This document shows, piece after piece, positions 11,358 through 21,621 of a stretch of DNA of 64,000 nt. The translations under genes and the position numbers were made by a program. The notes under the pieces were generated by a model. It ran no database searches, was not told where the DNA came from, and was given only the letters and a program-made list of their open reading frames with translations. Numbering within the stretch: position 1 is the first letter of the stretch; the number at the start of each line of letters is the position of its first letter. This DNA comes from Pratylenchus scribneri (taxonomy: Eukaryota > Nematoda > Chromadorea > Rhabditida > Pratylenchidae): contig JAQSEB010000043.1 of the NCBI GenBank assembly GCA_030063045.1, positions 203,501 to 267,500 of the forward strand. The letters are read 5' to 3'.

Positions 11358-11763
11358 TGTAAGGGGCTCGCGCATTTGGATAATTTATTATTTGGCCCAC
11401 ACTCACCTGATTTCCATTTACCATTATTATCATTCATTCACATCTTAATCCCACCTCTTCACATCTAATGGCTATTGCTCCTCCCATTGCCCCCAGAGAA
11501 TTGTTCTCCCCCGATGCCAGTCAATTCAGTTCATCTTCTCATCCCGATTTCCAACCACCGAGAATTGTCCCATTTATCTTCGCTCTCGAGTGATTAATCC
11601 AGATAAATAAATTTATTTATTCGCTTGACTTAATGGGGGTTTGGGGACTTAGCATGGCCCAGGGCCCGGGTTTATTGCAATTCCACCTTTCCTAAATCCC
11701 ATTCCACAATTCCTCGTCATTCCTCCTTGTCCCCTCTGGGGCTCAGCAGGCTTCACACTTACT
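11358..11763 (+). repeat. 5' LTR
   Basis: Direct repeat partner of 18334-18738. It contains a CGCT-CTCG-AGTG hairpin at 11581-11592 followed by ATTAATCCAGAT, the same motif type repeated in the interior, then an AT-rich AATAAATTTATTTATT stretch that could serve as a poly(A) region. Confidence 0.92.
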
Positions 11764-11779
11764 GGTAGCACCGAATGGT
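11763..11779 (+). promoter_or_regulatory. Primer-binding site
   Basis: TGGTAGCACCGAATGG begins at the LTR edge with TGG, the complement of a tRNA CCA end. The matching tRNA was not identified. Confidence 0.7.
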
Positions 11780-11889
11780 TCTGCCAAATGGCGGAACAAC
11801 CAAGAACATCGAGAGGAGCAGAATGAGAGGTGAGTTATCTGGGAATGTCAAGCAAGGGACAAATTGGGATAGAGATGAATGCTGCAGCA

Positions 11890-12690
11890 CTTCTTTCGAG
11901 AAGATAAATCCCGATCCGGATCGAATAAAATTATAATGCCCCAATGCGCAAAAATTAGAGAAAAACTGAAATTATAGGGCACATTTTTCCAATTTTATAG
12001 CTCAGCTGATGCCAAAGGAAAAATTTAATAAAATGAAATAGATTGAATTGCCTTAAGGGCTAAATAAAGAAAAATAAATTGAGAAGGGCACAAATTTTCA
12101 ATTCAAATGGCCAAAGAAAAATAGAAGAATTAGAATTTTAATAAAATTAAACAAATTTTAGTGCCAACTGTGAAAAATAGATGAGAAATTAATTATGTAA
12201 GGCCCTTTTGATAATTTCTTGGCCAAAATAAAATTTATAAAAAAAAAAGAGTTTAGGGAACAAATAAAATGAGAAAGAAAATAGATAATAAAGGCACATT
12301 TTTCTGTCATTTGATGGCCAAAACAATTTTTGATTTAGGTCAAATTAAAGTATTTTTCGAATATAAATAAATTCTTTTGAGAATTCAATCCCGATCAATC
12401 TCAGTCCAATTTTCTAATAAATAAATCAGCCAAAAAAAAGTTTAGATGATTGCCAAAAATAAAAAAGACACAAAGGGAGTAAAATAAAATCATAGTGCTT
12501 CAAAGAAAAATTAATTGTTAAAGGCCCAAATTAAAATAAAAAGATTTAAAGACCCTAAATGGTGCAAATTGGACAAAAATGAAAGAAAATAAAGTAATAA
12601 AGGAACATTTCATGGCCAAAATAAAGAGCTTAATTAATGAAAATAAAAGCAATTTTCAAATAAAAATAATTTCTTTCGAGAAATCAATCC
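11890..12690 (+). repeat. Leader region with three TTCG/TTTG hairpins and degenerate units
   Basis: The untranslated leader between primer site and Gag is AT-rich and made of diverged units containing AAGGCACATTTTT or ATGGCCAAAA. Hairpins lie at 11890-11903, 12370-12385 and 12669-12684, each with stem-CT-TTCG (or TTTG)-AG-stem and then (A)AATCCcGA or AATCCAG. A fourth (13514-13527) ends 11 bases before the Gag start codon. Confidence 0.7.
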
Positions 12691-13513
12691 AGTATGAATT
12701 CTATTAAACTTTAGGCTAAATAAATGAGCAAAAAAAAGAGGGATAAAAATTCACAATTAAAAAATCTCCGAAAATCAAAGCTTAAATTAGCAAGCCCAAA
12801 TTTTATGAAATGAATTAATACGAATTCTCATCAAATTTCCCAAAAATTAAAATTTCCAAAACGACAAAGAAAGATAGGCCAAAAAAAGGAAAAAGACAAA
12901 GTTCAAATTTCGATACCCACACAATTCCAATCTGTTTATTAGAAGCTGTCTATTAAGGCCATTTCCGATTAAAACGGAACAGGGAACATTTCATTTTCTT
13001 AAAGCCATTAAGATTCTTCCTATTGGACTTTAGTCGATTTTAATCGCTTGAAGGCTCAATCGCCTTTCCCACAAAGCCCAAACAATGCTAACGACTTTCT
13101 CAGCAATCATTTTCCGGCCATTAAGGCACTTTCCATTAAAAGCTTTTAAATAGTTTGAATTAATCTTGATAGAATCAGCGAAGGGATAAAAATTGTTCCC
13201 ACGATGGAAGGACAGAAATTTAATAATTTAAATGGTAGTCGGGATCGCTAATTCACTTCGAAACATTTTTATTGGATTTATTCTCCCAGATTTGAATAGG
13301 AATTGGGAATGCGATTAAGGCATTCATTTTAAATTCGTTCATTCATCTTTATATTCCTTCAAGACTAATTAATTAATTTTCAGCAAAAACTCAAAGCAAA
13401 CTAAATTCAAAACAAGCAATCAAGTGCATCTTCAACAACAAATTTAAATCAGCTCCATCAACTCAACTCAGATCCAGATTCAGTTGGTGTAACTGATTTT
13501 TTTAATTTAAAAA

Positions 13514-13527
13514 TTGCTTTCGAGCGA
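13514..13527 (+). promoter_or_regulatory. Hairpin just before the Gag start
   Basis: Stem TTGCT/AGCGA (one G-T pair) with a TTCG loop, followed by ACAATCCAGAA and then the Gag ATG at 13539. It belongs to the hairpin series of this element. Its position could affect Gag translation or RNA packaging; this is inference. Confidence 0.55.
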
Positions 13528-14044
13528 ACAATCCAGAAATGAATACCCTTTACGCTTTAACAATGAACTCAGTACAGCTTGAACCGTTTGATGAAGAGTC
13601 TGTGATAGCTTTTGATAAGTGGGTAGAAAAATTCCAAGATTTGGTGGACGCGATAGGCAGAAATTGGACTGAAGCAGAAAAAGTTGCCAGATTAAAATTG
13701 GCATTAGTTGATTTCCCTCGAAGGCTTTTCAAGGAGCTTCCACCTGCTCAAGTCAACACATTGGAAAATGCTATTAAAGCATTGAGAGAAAAATTGGACT
13801 CCCCACAAAAAAGGGAGTTGGCAAAGAGAACTTTGAGTGTTTGTAGGCAAAAAGAAGGGGAAACGGTAGCTCAATTTTTGATGAGGCTAAGGCCTTTAGT
13901 TGAAATCGTGAATTCAAGTCTGACTGATGCCCAACGAAAAGAAAAAGTATGCGAAGAGCTCCTAGAAAGGCTTAGGCCCAATATATGCTTTTTGATTAAA
14001 TTGGTTGGATTGTCCAAAACCAAAAATTTGGAGATGGTCGTTTC

Positions 14045-15250
14045 CAGAGATTGGTATACTTGGGAAATTGCCAACTATATTCTACCTCTACCTATACCTG
14101 ACCACAGGTAGAGTTACCTATACATCTACCTATACTTTTTTTTTGGCAGGTAGAGTAGAGTATAGGTATAGGTAGAGTATAGCAGTTTCCTATACCTTTT
14201 CCTATACCTTTTCGAAAATTTCAATTTTTAGTAAAAAATTTTTTCTTTAATTTAAAATGACAATAAATGTAATAAATATTGCAAAATTTATATCGAGTAA
14301 CAATTAATCAAATTTACTTTGTCATGTGGATAAATGATTTCTGGTTTAAAAGTTCAGAACAATTTGTTCCCTTTTTTGGCTCTACTTTAGTATATGGTAG
14401 CAGGAATTGGAACATGTATGATATATCATTCGATTCCTCTCGACGAGCTGAGTATAAACTATGAATCTACAAAATTTTTATGCCGGAGGCGTCTAGAAAA
14501 AATATGATGAAATTTGGAAAAATGAAGGGTCACCCCTATGGGTCGAAACATGAAAATTTTTGAAATTTTTTGACCCAAAGGAGGATCTTTTGTTTCTTTA
14601 TCATATTGTAACATTTTTACTAGGCACCTCCTGCAGAAAATAGTTACAGATTCGTACTCAGCTCGACGAGGAGTGTAGAATGGTATATCATACATGTTCC
14701 AATTTCTGCTACCATATATTAAAATGACCCCCTTTTCTTTTCGGTAGCCAAGTTCGGATTACTGAAAATCCACTTGTGAAATTCTTTAGTAATGTAGTGA
14801 AAAATTTGCAGAGTGAAAAAAATTTACCATAAATAACTTCGCAAAAAAGCCATAAATGATCACGCAATAAAAAAATTTGGCCATAAGAGGTCCTGAACAA
14901 AAAATTTGGCTAAAAATTCCCGCGGTAGCGAAAAATTCTGGCCATAATGGCCACGCAGTGAAAAAAAATTTAACCGAAAATGATTAATTTCCGAAAAAAA
15001 ATTACAAAATGACAGAAAAAAATATGAAAAATTAAGGAAATTCTCCTAAATTTTTGGGTATAGAAAGAAGCTATAGGTATAGGAAAAAGTATAGGAAAAC
15101 ACCTCTATCTTTAGCTGGAAATTTTTTGCTCTACTCTATATCTACCTTTAGCTGGCCTTAGGTAGAGTATAGGTATAGGAAACTATAGCTATAGGTATAG
15201 GTATAGAATCACCTATACTCTACTTTTTCCTATAGCTATACCAATCTCTG
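14045..15250. mobile_element. hAT-type non-autonomous element in gag, TATAGG arrays
   Basis: The ends are a 14-bp inverted repeat, CAGAGATTGGTATA and TATACCAATCTCTG. GTCGTTTC is duplicated at 14037-14044 and 15251-15258 (8 bp). Both subterminal zones (about 14080-14210 and 15058-15240) are arrays of TATAGG/CCTATA-like hexamers. There is no transposase. CAGAG ends plus 8-bp duplication fit the hAT superfamily. Confidence 0.85.
14383..14727. mobile_element. Foldback element nested in the hAT-type element
   Basis: An inverted pair of about 75-90 bp, starting TATGGTAGCAGGAATTGG on the left and its near-complement ending at about 14727, surrounds a 170-bp centre. Shared inner words include GAACATGTATGATAT and CTCGACGAGCTGAGTA. 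ORFs here (for example 14459-14695 minus) are shadows of it. Confidence 0.6.
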
Positions 15251-15766
15251 GTCGTTTCACAAGCCGAAGAATTGGAGGCTTTATTGGAAATGGAAAATAA
15301 CAAAAATTTATTGAATAATATTCCTCATTCAATTCAGGTTTTGGACACAAATCAGCAGCAACATTCTCAACAACAAAATTATTCAAAATACCACCATTCC
15401 TATTGGCAAAATTCAACAAACGAAGAAGAGGATGAAGAAAGTGATGATGATTATGTTGACGATCAACAGCAGGATTGCAGAAGGAATGACAATGTTTGCA
15501 GCAACAATCCGACAGAGCGATGGCCGAGGGGAAGCCGACAAAATTTGCATGACAGGCCACAATGTGAATACTGTAACAAATTTGGACATTTTACCTACGA
15601 ATGTTGGCACAGGCCGAACCAGCAACAGCAATCAAGCGGTAATATTTCAACAAATGAACTAAATACAACCCAAAGAACAATACAGATCGATCGAGACGTA
15701 TTAATCCAAGCATTAGCTCAATTAGCTCTGCAACAACCTAATAGTAATAGTTCAAGCAGAACTTAA

Positions 15767-18317
15767 TAAAAAATAAGACATTTCCTTTCGAGGAATCAAT
15801 CCCGAAAAAATTTTCTAATTAATAAATTATATTGTATAAATAGCAATTTTAATTAAACCAAAAAATAAAATTTGGTCATTTAAAAGAGAATTTAGAAAAA
15901 GTTTAAAAAAGTCGTGTATTAAAAAATCAAATCTATATTTGAAAAATGAATTGTAAATTAATCACAAATTTTAAATTCCCTCAATACTTTCGAGTATACA
16001 ATCCTGAATTCAATTTCAATTGGTTCAAAAAAAACATAATTTTTTTGTCAGTAAAAAAGGCGCATATTTATTGGCATACTAGATATTTTTCTCTTTTTCC
16101 AATATTCGGTTTTTCTAAAGAAAATTGGAAAATATAGAAATGCACATAAAGTCGTATTTCCTTTAAAAAATTCTAAATTTATTTCGGCAAAATTAAGAAT
16201 ATTTCAAGAAAATATTAAAATAATTAATATAAAAATTAAATTCTTTACCTTTTTGAAAAAATAATTGTGAAAATTATTAAATTAAATTTATTTTCTCTTT
16301 CTAAAATTCAAATACTTTCGAGTATACAATCCCGAACCAATCTCAAATTCAATTTTTCAAAAAAAATTCATGACTATTTTTAACAAAGTGGAAATTAAAA
16401 GTATACAAATTAAATCTCATAAGAAAGATGGAAAATAAAAATATATTTTTTTTTTGTCAAAAAAAGTGAATTCAGAATTTTGTACTTTCCATTATTCTTC
16501 GCAAAAAAATTGCATAAAAAGTGAGAATTTCCCAAATGATTTTATTTCATTTAAAAGTTTAACGGTATGAATTTTTATTTGAAGCTTTTAAGCAAAAAGA
16601 AAATCCGACGATTTTTTAAAATTATTACTTCGGACTGATATTAAACACAAAAAAGTCGAATAATAGTGACCAAAATTTTGAAAAAATGATAAAAATAATT
16701 TTTTTTTAAAAAAAATTTTTTGAAAAATTTCTCAATGAAAAATAAAATTTGAACATAAAATGACAGCTCGAGAATTTTTTTTTTTGAGAATTTAGATAAA
16801 AATCTTTTACCAACATTCTGATGAAGAATTGGACTCTAAAATAAAAAAGTATTTAAGGATAAATTGATTTAATAAGAAGCATTTTCTTGAAGTTAAAAAA
16901 TTTTCAAGAATATAATTTTGAGTTTTTTTTGTGAACTTTCCAGAAAATTTCTATAAAATAAGGTCGAAATTACAAACTCAAATAGTGGTCAAAAATAAAA
17001 AGAGATTTGAAAAGTTGAGTATTTTAAGCTCAAATTGCCAGCATTATTAATAAACAAATCAGTTTATCTGATTCTCGATGGTTAAAATTGAAATATGAAT
17101 AAAAATTTTTTTTGGAAGAACGAAAGAATTTTAGAATTTTTTTTGGATTTTAGTTAAGTGTACATATCCTGGTCAATTTAACCAGAAGATCATTCAGAAA
17201 AATGTCTTTAATGTGTAACCAAAAGTAAGGATTTATCCAGTGTTTATCTCCTTCAGCTATGATGAGAAAATTGTGGCCCATTCTATGTATTTTGGCTGAA
17301 TATCAGCGTACGCCTTCCATTCGATTATAAAGGCAAATGGAATAAATGTTTCGGCGTACAGCACAATTATAAGAAAAAGCAGAATCACAGATTTGGTATC
17401 ATGGTCAAAAATTAAGGAACGACGAAATTGGGAAATTGGTTGAATTCGTTCGAAAAATGGCAAAAAGCCTAAAATTGGCTAAACATCGACAAAAGGAACG
17501 AAATCCAATTCGACGAAATTGAACAAAATGCGAAGAAGCAGAAGAAAACCTTTTTGTTTCGATGGGATTTGGAAGATATTTTGATGAAAATGAGCAAAAG
17601 CAGTAACGATAATTCAAATGAGGACAGGATTGCATAACAGAATCCCATTGGATTTTATGACCATATAATAATTCGTCCATCATTTCAGACTCCGTGTCAA
17701 CTCAAATCAGTAATGCCACATGGATTCGAGTGGACAAAATGGAATTGCCGACGGCATGAGGTGACGAGAGAATCAATGTGCCGGCAGGAAATGTGGAACA
17801 AAAACCAAATGAAATGGACTTGGACCAGAAAGATGATCATTTCTGTTGGCGATGTCAGCATGGCCAATGCTCAAAACAATGGTGCCCAAATTGCAAAAAT
17901 GTTTCAGAATGGCCGGAGTATGCAGAACAAAGCAGCCGAAGAAGAAAGAAATCAATGGAAAGAACTTTTTGGAATTGAACACTTTCGACATTTTGATTCA
18001 CATATTTATTTATCCAACCAAATGCGGTTTGACTTACATAGAAGATAGAAATAGGAAATGACTTTGAGTACAAAAAAAATTTTCAAAAATGCTTGCTTTT
18101 CCAATTTTTTAATTGAAGTCTCGCTTTCGAGCGAAAATGAATTTAAAATCGGCTCAAGCTGAAAGTGTATGGGCTGGCGAACCTGCATTTCATCAGATGA
18201 GACCATCGCTTTTGAGCGAATAATGAAATTAAATTATGGAACAACTTCAAAACAAGCAAGCATATTTGAAATGAAAGATAAACCAAATTTTTGAAAAAAA
18301 TCATCGTGGACGATGTT
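15767..18317 (+). other. Non-coding 3' part of the LTR element
   Basis: About 2.5 kb with no pol domains. Hairpins of the TTCG/TTTG series lie at 15782-15795, 15984-15997, 16312-16325, 18121-18134 and 18206-18219. From about 17240 to 18060 base composition is less AT-biased. A minus ORF with one hydrophobic helix (17257-17463) and a plus ORF with a CWRC...CPNC cysteine cluster (17778-17978) lie here. They could be remnants of a captured or former coding segment; neither is recognised. Confidence 0.55.
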
Positions 18318-18333
18318 AAGGAAAGGGGGGAGG
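18318..18333 (+). promoter_or_regulatory. Polypurine tract
   Basis: AAGGAAAGGGGGGAGG directly precedes the 3' LTR, as expected for the plus-strand DNA priming site. Confidence 0.8.
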
Positions 18334-18738
18334 TGTAAGGGGCTCGCGCATTTGGATAATTTATTATTTGGCCCACACTCACCTGATTTCCATTTACCAT
18401 TATTATCATTCATTCACATCTTAATCCCACCTCTTCAATCTAATGGCTATTGCTCCTCCCATTGCCCCCAGAGAATTGTTCTCCCCCGATGCCAGTCAAT
18501 TCAGTTCATCTTCTCATCCCGATTTCCAACCACCGAGAATTGTCCCATTTATCTTCGCTCTCGAGTGATTAATCCAGATAAATAAATTTATTTATTCGCT
18601 TGACTTAATGGGGGTTTGGGGACTTAGCATGGCCCAGGGCCCGGGTTTATTGCAATTCCACCTTTCCTAAATCCCATTCCACAATTCCTCGTCATTCCTC
18701 CTTGTCCTCTCTGGGGCTCAGCAGGCTTCACACTTACT
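18334..18738 (+). repeat. 3' LTR
   Basis: Direct repeat partner of the 5' LTR, with two differences in about 405 bp. It is followed by the target-site copy ATCG at 18739-18742. Confidence 0.92.
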
Positions 18739-18742
18739 ATCG

Positions 18743-19126
18743 GAGAAGAGAAGAAGGTTTGGGTGGGGTGGCTGTGGCCTTTTTTGGGAAGGGGATGAAG
18801 CCCAAACATTGCGGAAATTCCAGTCGGCGGGGTGGGCATCGCGGTGAAAGAAGTGGGCCCAACCCTAGTCTAAATCCCCGCCAGCGAGATGGAAATTAAT
18901 TTAAGGGAAAATTAGAGTTAAAAATAAATAAATAAAAGATATAATATGGTATAAGTATAATTCAGTGGAAAATATTTTTAATTTTCACAATAAATTCTGC
19001 CTATTTTTATATCATTTATATTGAAATTCATCGTTTGGATTCGCATTGTTCTCTGGCGATTGGAATTCTTCATCGAGTTGGGATTGTTAATTACCAACGT
19101 TTCTTTTACTACCACCTCAGATCCTT
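18743..19126. other. Right flank of the LTR element
   Basis: A GC-richer stretch to about 18890, with the inverse of the left-flank motif at 18855-18869, then AT-rich sequence. No gene seen. Confidence 0.5.
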
Positions 19127-19240
19127 ACAAGGGAAGTACCTCACCTTAATGTGGCCCTTTTTGATGAAACTTGGCATGTTTTTTGGTCATAGGATGCCTT
19201 CATCAAAAAGGGCCACATTAAGGTGAGGTACTTCCCTTGT
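19127..19240. repeat. Perfect 42-bp inverted repeat hairpin
   Basis: Arms 19127-19168 and 19199-19240 are exact complements (ACAAGGGAAGTACCTCACC... ). The 30-base loop can extend the stem with GGCAT/ATGCC after a small bulge. No target duplication is obvious. It could be a recent foldback event, a hairpin RNA source or a small MITE. Confidence 0.8.
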
Positions 19241-19747
19241 TAGCTTTTTCGTATAATCCTCGAATTCAGAAATAGGCAATTTATATGAGTTCCTCAAGGC
19301 TGACACTAAATTAATAAGTTAGATTGATTGTCAATTAATTCAAATAATTTTCATTTCACAAAGGAAGAAAACAAGAACAATAAACAGCCCAACTATTTTG
19401 ATCATGAGGAAAATCATGCCAAAATTTATTTAATGATCATTTATTTTATTGATGGGATTTGATTAAGTTAAATATTAAACTTTTATATTTTATAAGTTCT
19501 AATATAAATATATATTTTTTAGGAGAGAAGACAAATTTTATTTTAATTGTATGTTTAGTAGTTTACCATCGAAATTTTTAAATTTGTAAAAATAAATAGA
19601 AAATTTGATTTAAATTTTTATTCAACTATTTATTCAAACTAATAGCAATACAACTAATATTCTAACATCTATGACTACAAGCTACAACTACAATCTACGG
19701 AAATATATATGAAAATAATACAATTGTGAAAGGAAAAAATATCAACT
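19241..19747. other. AT-rich intergenic stretch
   Basis: No gene. It includes the 3' flank of the minus-strand Gly/Cys-rich gene. Confidence 0.5.
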
Positions 19748-21621
19748 TTAAGCAAGTTTTGCCGCATTTCGTTGCAAAAGTGCCAATCGTTTGCGTCGAC
19801 AGCAGCCTCCTCCGCAGCCACCGCCTCCTCCTCCTCCACATCCGCCCCCACAGCCGCCGCCTCCTCCGCTGCTACATCCTCCTCCACAACCACCGCCGCC
19901 TCCTCCTCCGCATCCACCACCACAACCACCGCCGCCTCCTCCTCCGCATCCACCACCACATCCTCCGCCGCCTCCTCCTCCGCATCCACCACCACATCCT
20001 CCGCCGCCTCCTCCTCCGCATCCACCACCACATCCTCCGCCGCCTCCTCCTCCGCATCCACCACCACATCCTCCGCCGCCTCCTCCTCCGCATCCACCAC
20101 CACATCCTCCGCCGCCTCCTCCTCCGCATCCACCACCACATCCTCCGCCGCCTCCTCCTCCGCATCCACCACCACATCCTCCGCCGCCTCCTCCTCCGCA
20201 TCCACCACCACATCCTCCGCCGCCTCCTCCTCCGCATCCACCACCACATCCTCCGCCGCCTCCTCCTCCGCATCCACCACCACATCCTCCGCCGCCTCCT
20301 CCTCCGCATCCACCACCACATCCTCCGCCGCCTCCACCACCGCATCCACCACCACAGCCACCGCCTCCTCCACCGCATCCACCTCCACCTTTAAGAATAA
20401 TCATAATCACAATTCACAATCCATTATTATTCAAATGTTTGTTAGTTTTTCCAATTGCCTAATTAATTTTGAAATCGAAATTGATCATAATAGACAATGT
20501 GGTTTGAAAATATTTTGCATCTAATTTAGAAAAAATTAAATCGGATTAAAGAAAGTTAAAAAAATGTATGTTTAGTTTTTCTAAATATTTCATGTTTTTA
20601 TTATTTCAAACATTTTTTGCGTTTTTGTTAATTAAAACTTTTTGTATATTTGTTCTTCCAAATATTTTCTATTTTTGTTCTTCCAAACATTTTATATTTT
20701 TGTTCTTCCAAACATTTTGTTTTTGTTCATCCAAACATTTTGTGTTTTTGTTCATCCAAACATTGTATTTTAGTTCCCCCAAACATTTTATGTTTTTGTT
20801 CATCCAAACATTTTGTATTTTTGTTCTTCCAAACATTTTGTATTTGTTCTTCCAAACATTTTGTGTTTTTGTTCTCCCAAAGATTTTGTGTTTTTGTTCA
20901 ACCAAACATTGTATTTTAATTCCCCCAAACATTTTGTATTTTTGTTCTTCCTTACAAAATTGAAACATTTTGTATTTTTGTTCTTCCTTACAAAATTGTT
21001 TTAAAAATTAAAAATTAAATAAAATTTTGCACTAGGAATAGACCTAACACCATTTTGGCAATATTCAATTACTAATAATATTTTATCCCATTTTGTTTTT
21101 ATAAACACACCTCCTCCACTGCTACAGCTGAGTTTCAATGTGATCACTTGCCCTCCTCCTCCACCACCACCACCACAGCCGCCGCCTCCGCCCCCACAAC
21201 CGCCTCCGCCTCCTCCGCAGCCACCGCCTCCCCCACCGCAACCACCTGGAATAATTATTATAGAATATGAATACTAAAAATTTTGCAGGATATGAACATT
21301 AAAAAATGCTAAATCTTTCTAGAATTAAGAGACATGCTAATAAAGATTAATTGGTATTTTATTGATTGAAAGAAGTTGTCCCGAATTCCCAATTTTTACC
21401 TCCTCCACCTCCGCAGCCTCCGCCACCTCCACCGCAACCTCCACCACATTGGCGACGGAATCTTGGATTAATCGGTGCCAATCTATAGACAAATAAATAT
21501 ATTATATCAATATAAAACTACGCCAAACATACTCAGCACTGCCACTAAACAAAAATGCTTGGGCCACATCGGCAACTAGGACAAATGCCAGAATGGCACA
21601 ACAAAGTTTACACCTTGACAT
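19748..21621 (-). CDS. Gly/Cys-rich secreted repeat protein (paralogue 1)
   Basis: Exons 21621-21533, 21482-21400, 21245-21111 and 20388-19748 join in phase (about 315 residues). The protein begins MSRCKLCCAILAFVLVADVAQA, a signal peptide, followed by FLFSGS as in its two plus-strand relatives. Exon 2 has PRFRRQC, a possible basic processing site. Exon 3 has GGQVITLKLSCSSGGG, which matches GGPIIVNCGGGSSGGG in the relatives. Exon 4 is about ten near-identical 36-bp units, each coding for 12 residues of Gly broken by Cys, and ends CCRRKRLALLQRNAAKLA. Such Gly/Cys-rich, tyrosine-poor secreted proteins resemble the low-complexity parts of nematode cuticle or ground-like (GRL) proteins, but no ground-like domain is seen. 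Long Pro-rich plus-strand ORFs here are shadows. Confidence 0.7.
19880..20390. repeat. 36-bp tandem repeat inside exon 4
   Basis: About ten almost perfect copies of a unit made of CCTCCTCCTCCGCATCCACC plus ACCACATCCTCCGCCG, with decayed units at both ends. It is in frame on the minus strand (12 residues per unit), so copy-number changes lengthen the protein without frameshift. It is far more GC-rich than its surroundings. Confidence 0.9.
20590..20997. repeat. 25-bp minisatellite in intron 3
   Basis: Some 14 units of TTTTTGTTCTTCCAAACATTTTGTA type fill the intron between exons 3 and 4 of the Gly/Cys-rich gene. A weaker relative lies at 22490-22745. ORFs rich in Phe/Cys over it are artefacts. 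Confidence 0.85.

Larger units (their letters stand above)
13539..15766 (+). pseudogene. Gag polyprotein gene split by a hAT-type insertion
   Basis: The N-terminal part (13539 to the insertion at 14045) reads as a Gag capsid-like region of about 166 residues, with retrotransposon-gag features (FDKWVEKFQDL, VARLKLALVDFP, KEGETVAQFLMRLRPL). The C-terminal part resumes in the same frame after 15250 and ends at 15766. It has a Gln/Asn-rich acidic stretch and one CCHC zinc knuckle, CEYCNKFGHFTYECW (C-x2-C-x4-H-x4-C), at about 15562-15606. The target duplication GTCGTTTC lies on both sides and the two halves agree in frame, so the gene was intact before the 1206-bp insertion. Uninterrupted length would be about 337 residues, short for Gag-Pol elements but normal for Gag alone. 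The ORF ends at 15766 with no pol overlap. Confidence 0.85.
11358..18738 (+). mobile_element. Gag-only LTR retroelement (TR-GAG/LARD type)
   Basis: Two direct repeats of about 405 bp (11358-11763 and 18334-18738) differ by one base change and one single-base indel. They begin TGTAAG and end CTTACT. ATCG flanks both sides (11354-11357, 18739-18742) as a 4-bp target duplication. TGGTAGCACCGAATGG at 11763 fits a tRNA primer-binding site, and AAGGAAAGGGGGGAGG at 18318-18333 is a polypurine tract right before the 3' LTR. The 6.6-kb interior holds one Gag gene and no recognisable protease, reverse transcriptase, RNase H or integrase. The near-identity of the LTRs means a recent insertion, so it must have moved with help from another element. 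Confidence 0.9.

Noticed and set aside
13539..15766. Gag considered as the start of a Gag-Pol or a full retrovirus-like element
   Set aside because: No protease, RT, integrase or envelope motif follows before the 3' LTR.
19880..20390. Regular repeats considered as a CRISPR array
   Set aside because: No unique spacers, the unit is a coding 36-bp tandem repeat, and the genome is eukaryotic.
19791..20524. Long Pro-, Ser- and His-rich ORFs on the plus strand over the 36-bp repeat
   Set aside because: They are shadows of the repeat. The minus frame has a spliced leader, matching paralogues and a sensible end.
20568..21004. Phe/Cys-rich ORFs on both strands
   Set aside because: Produced by the 25-bp intron minisatellite.
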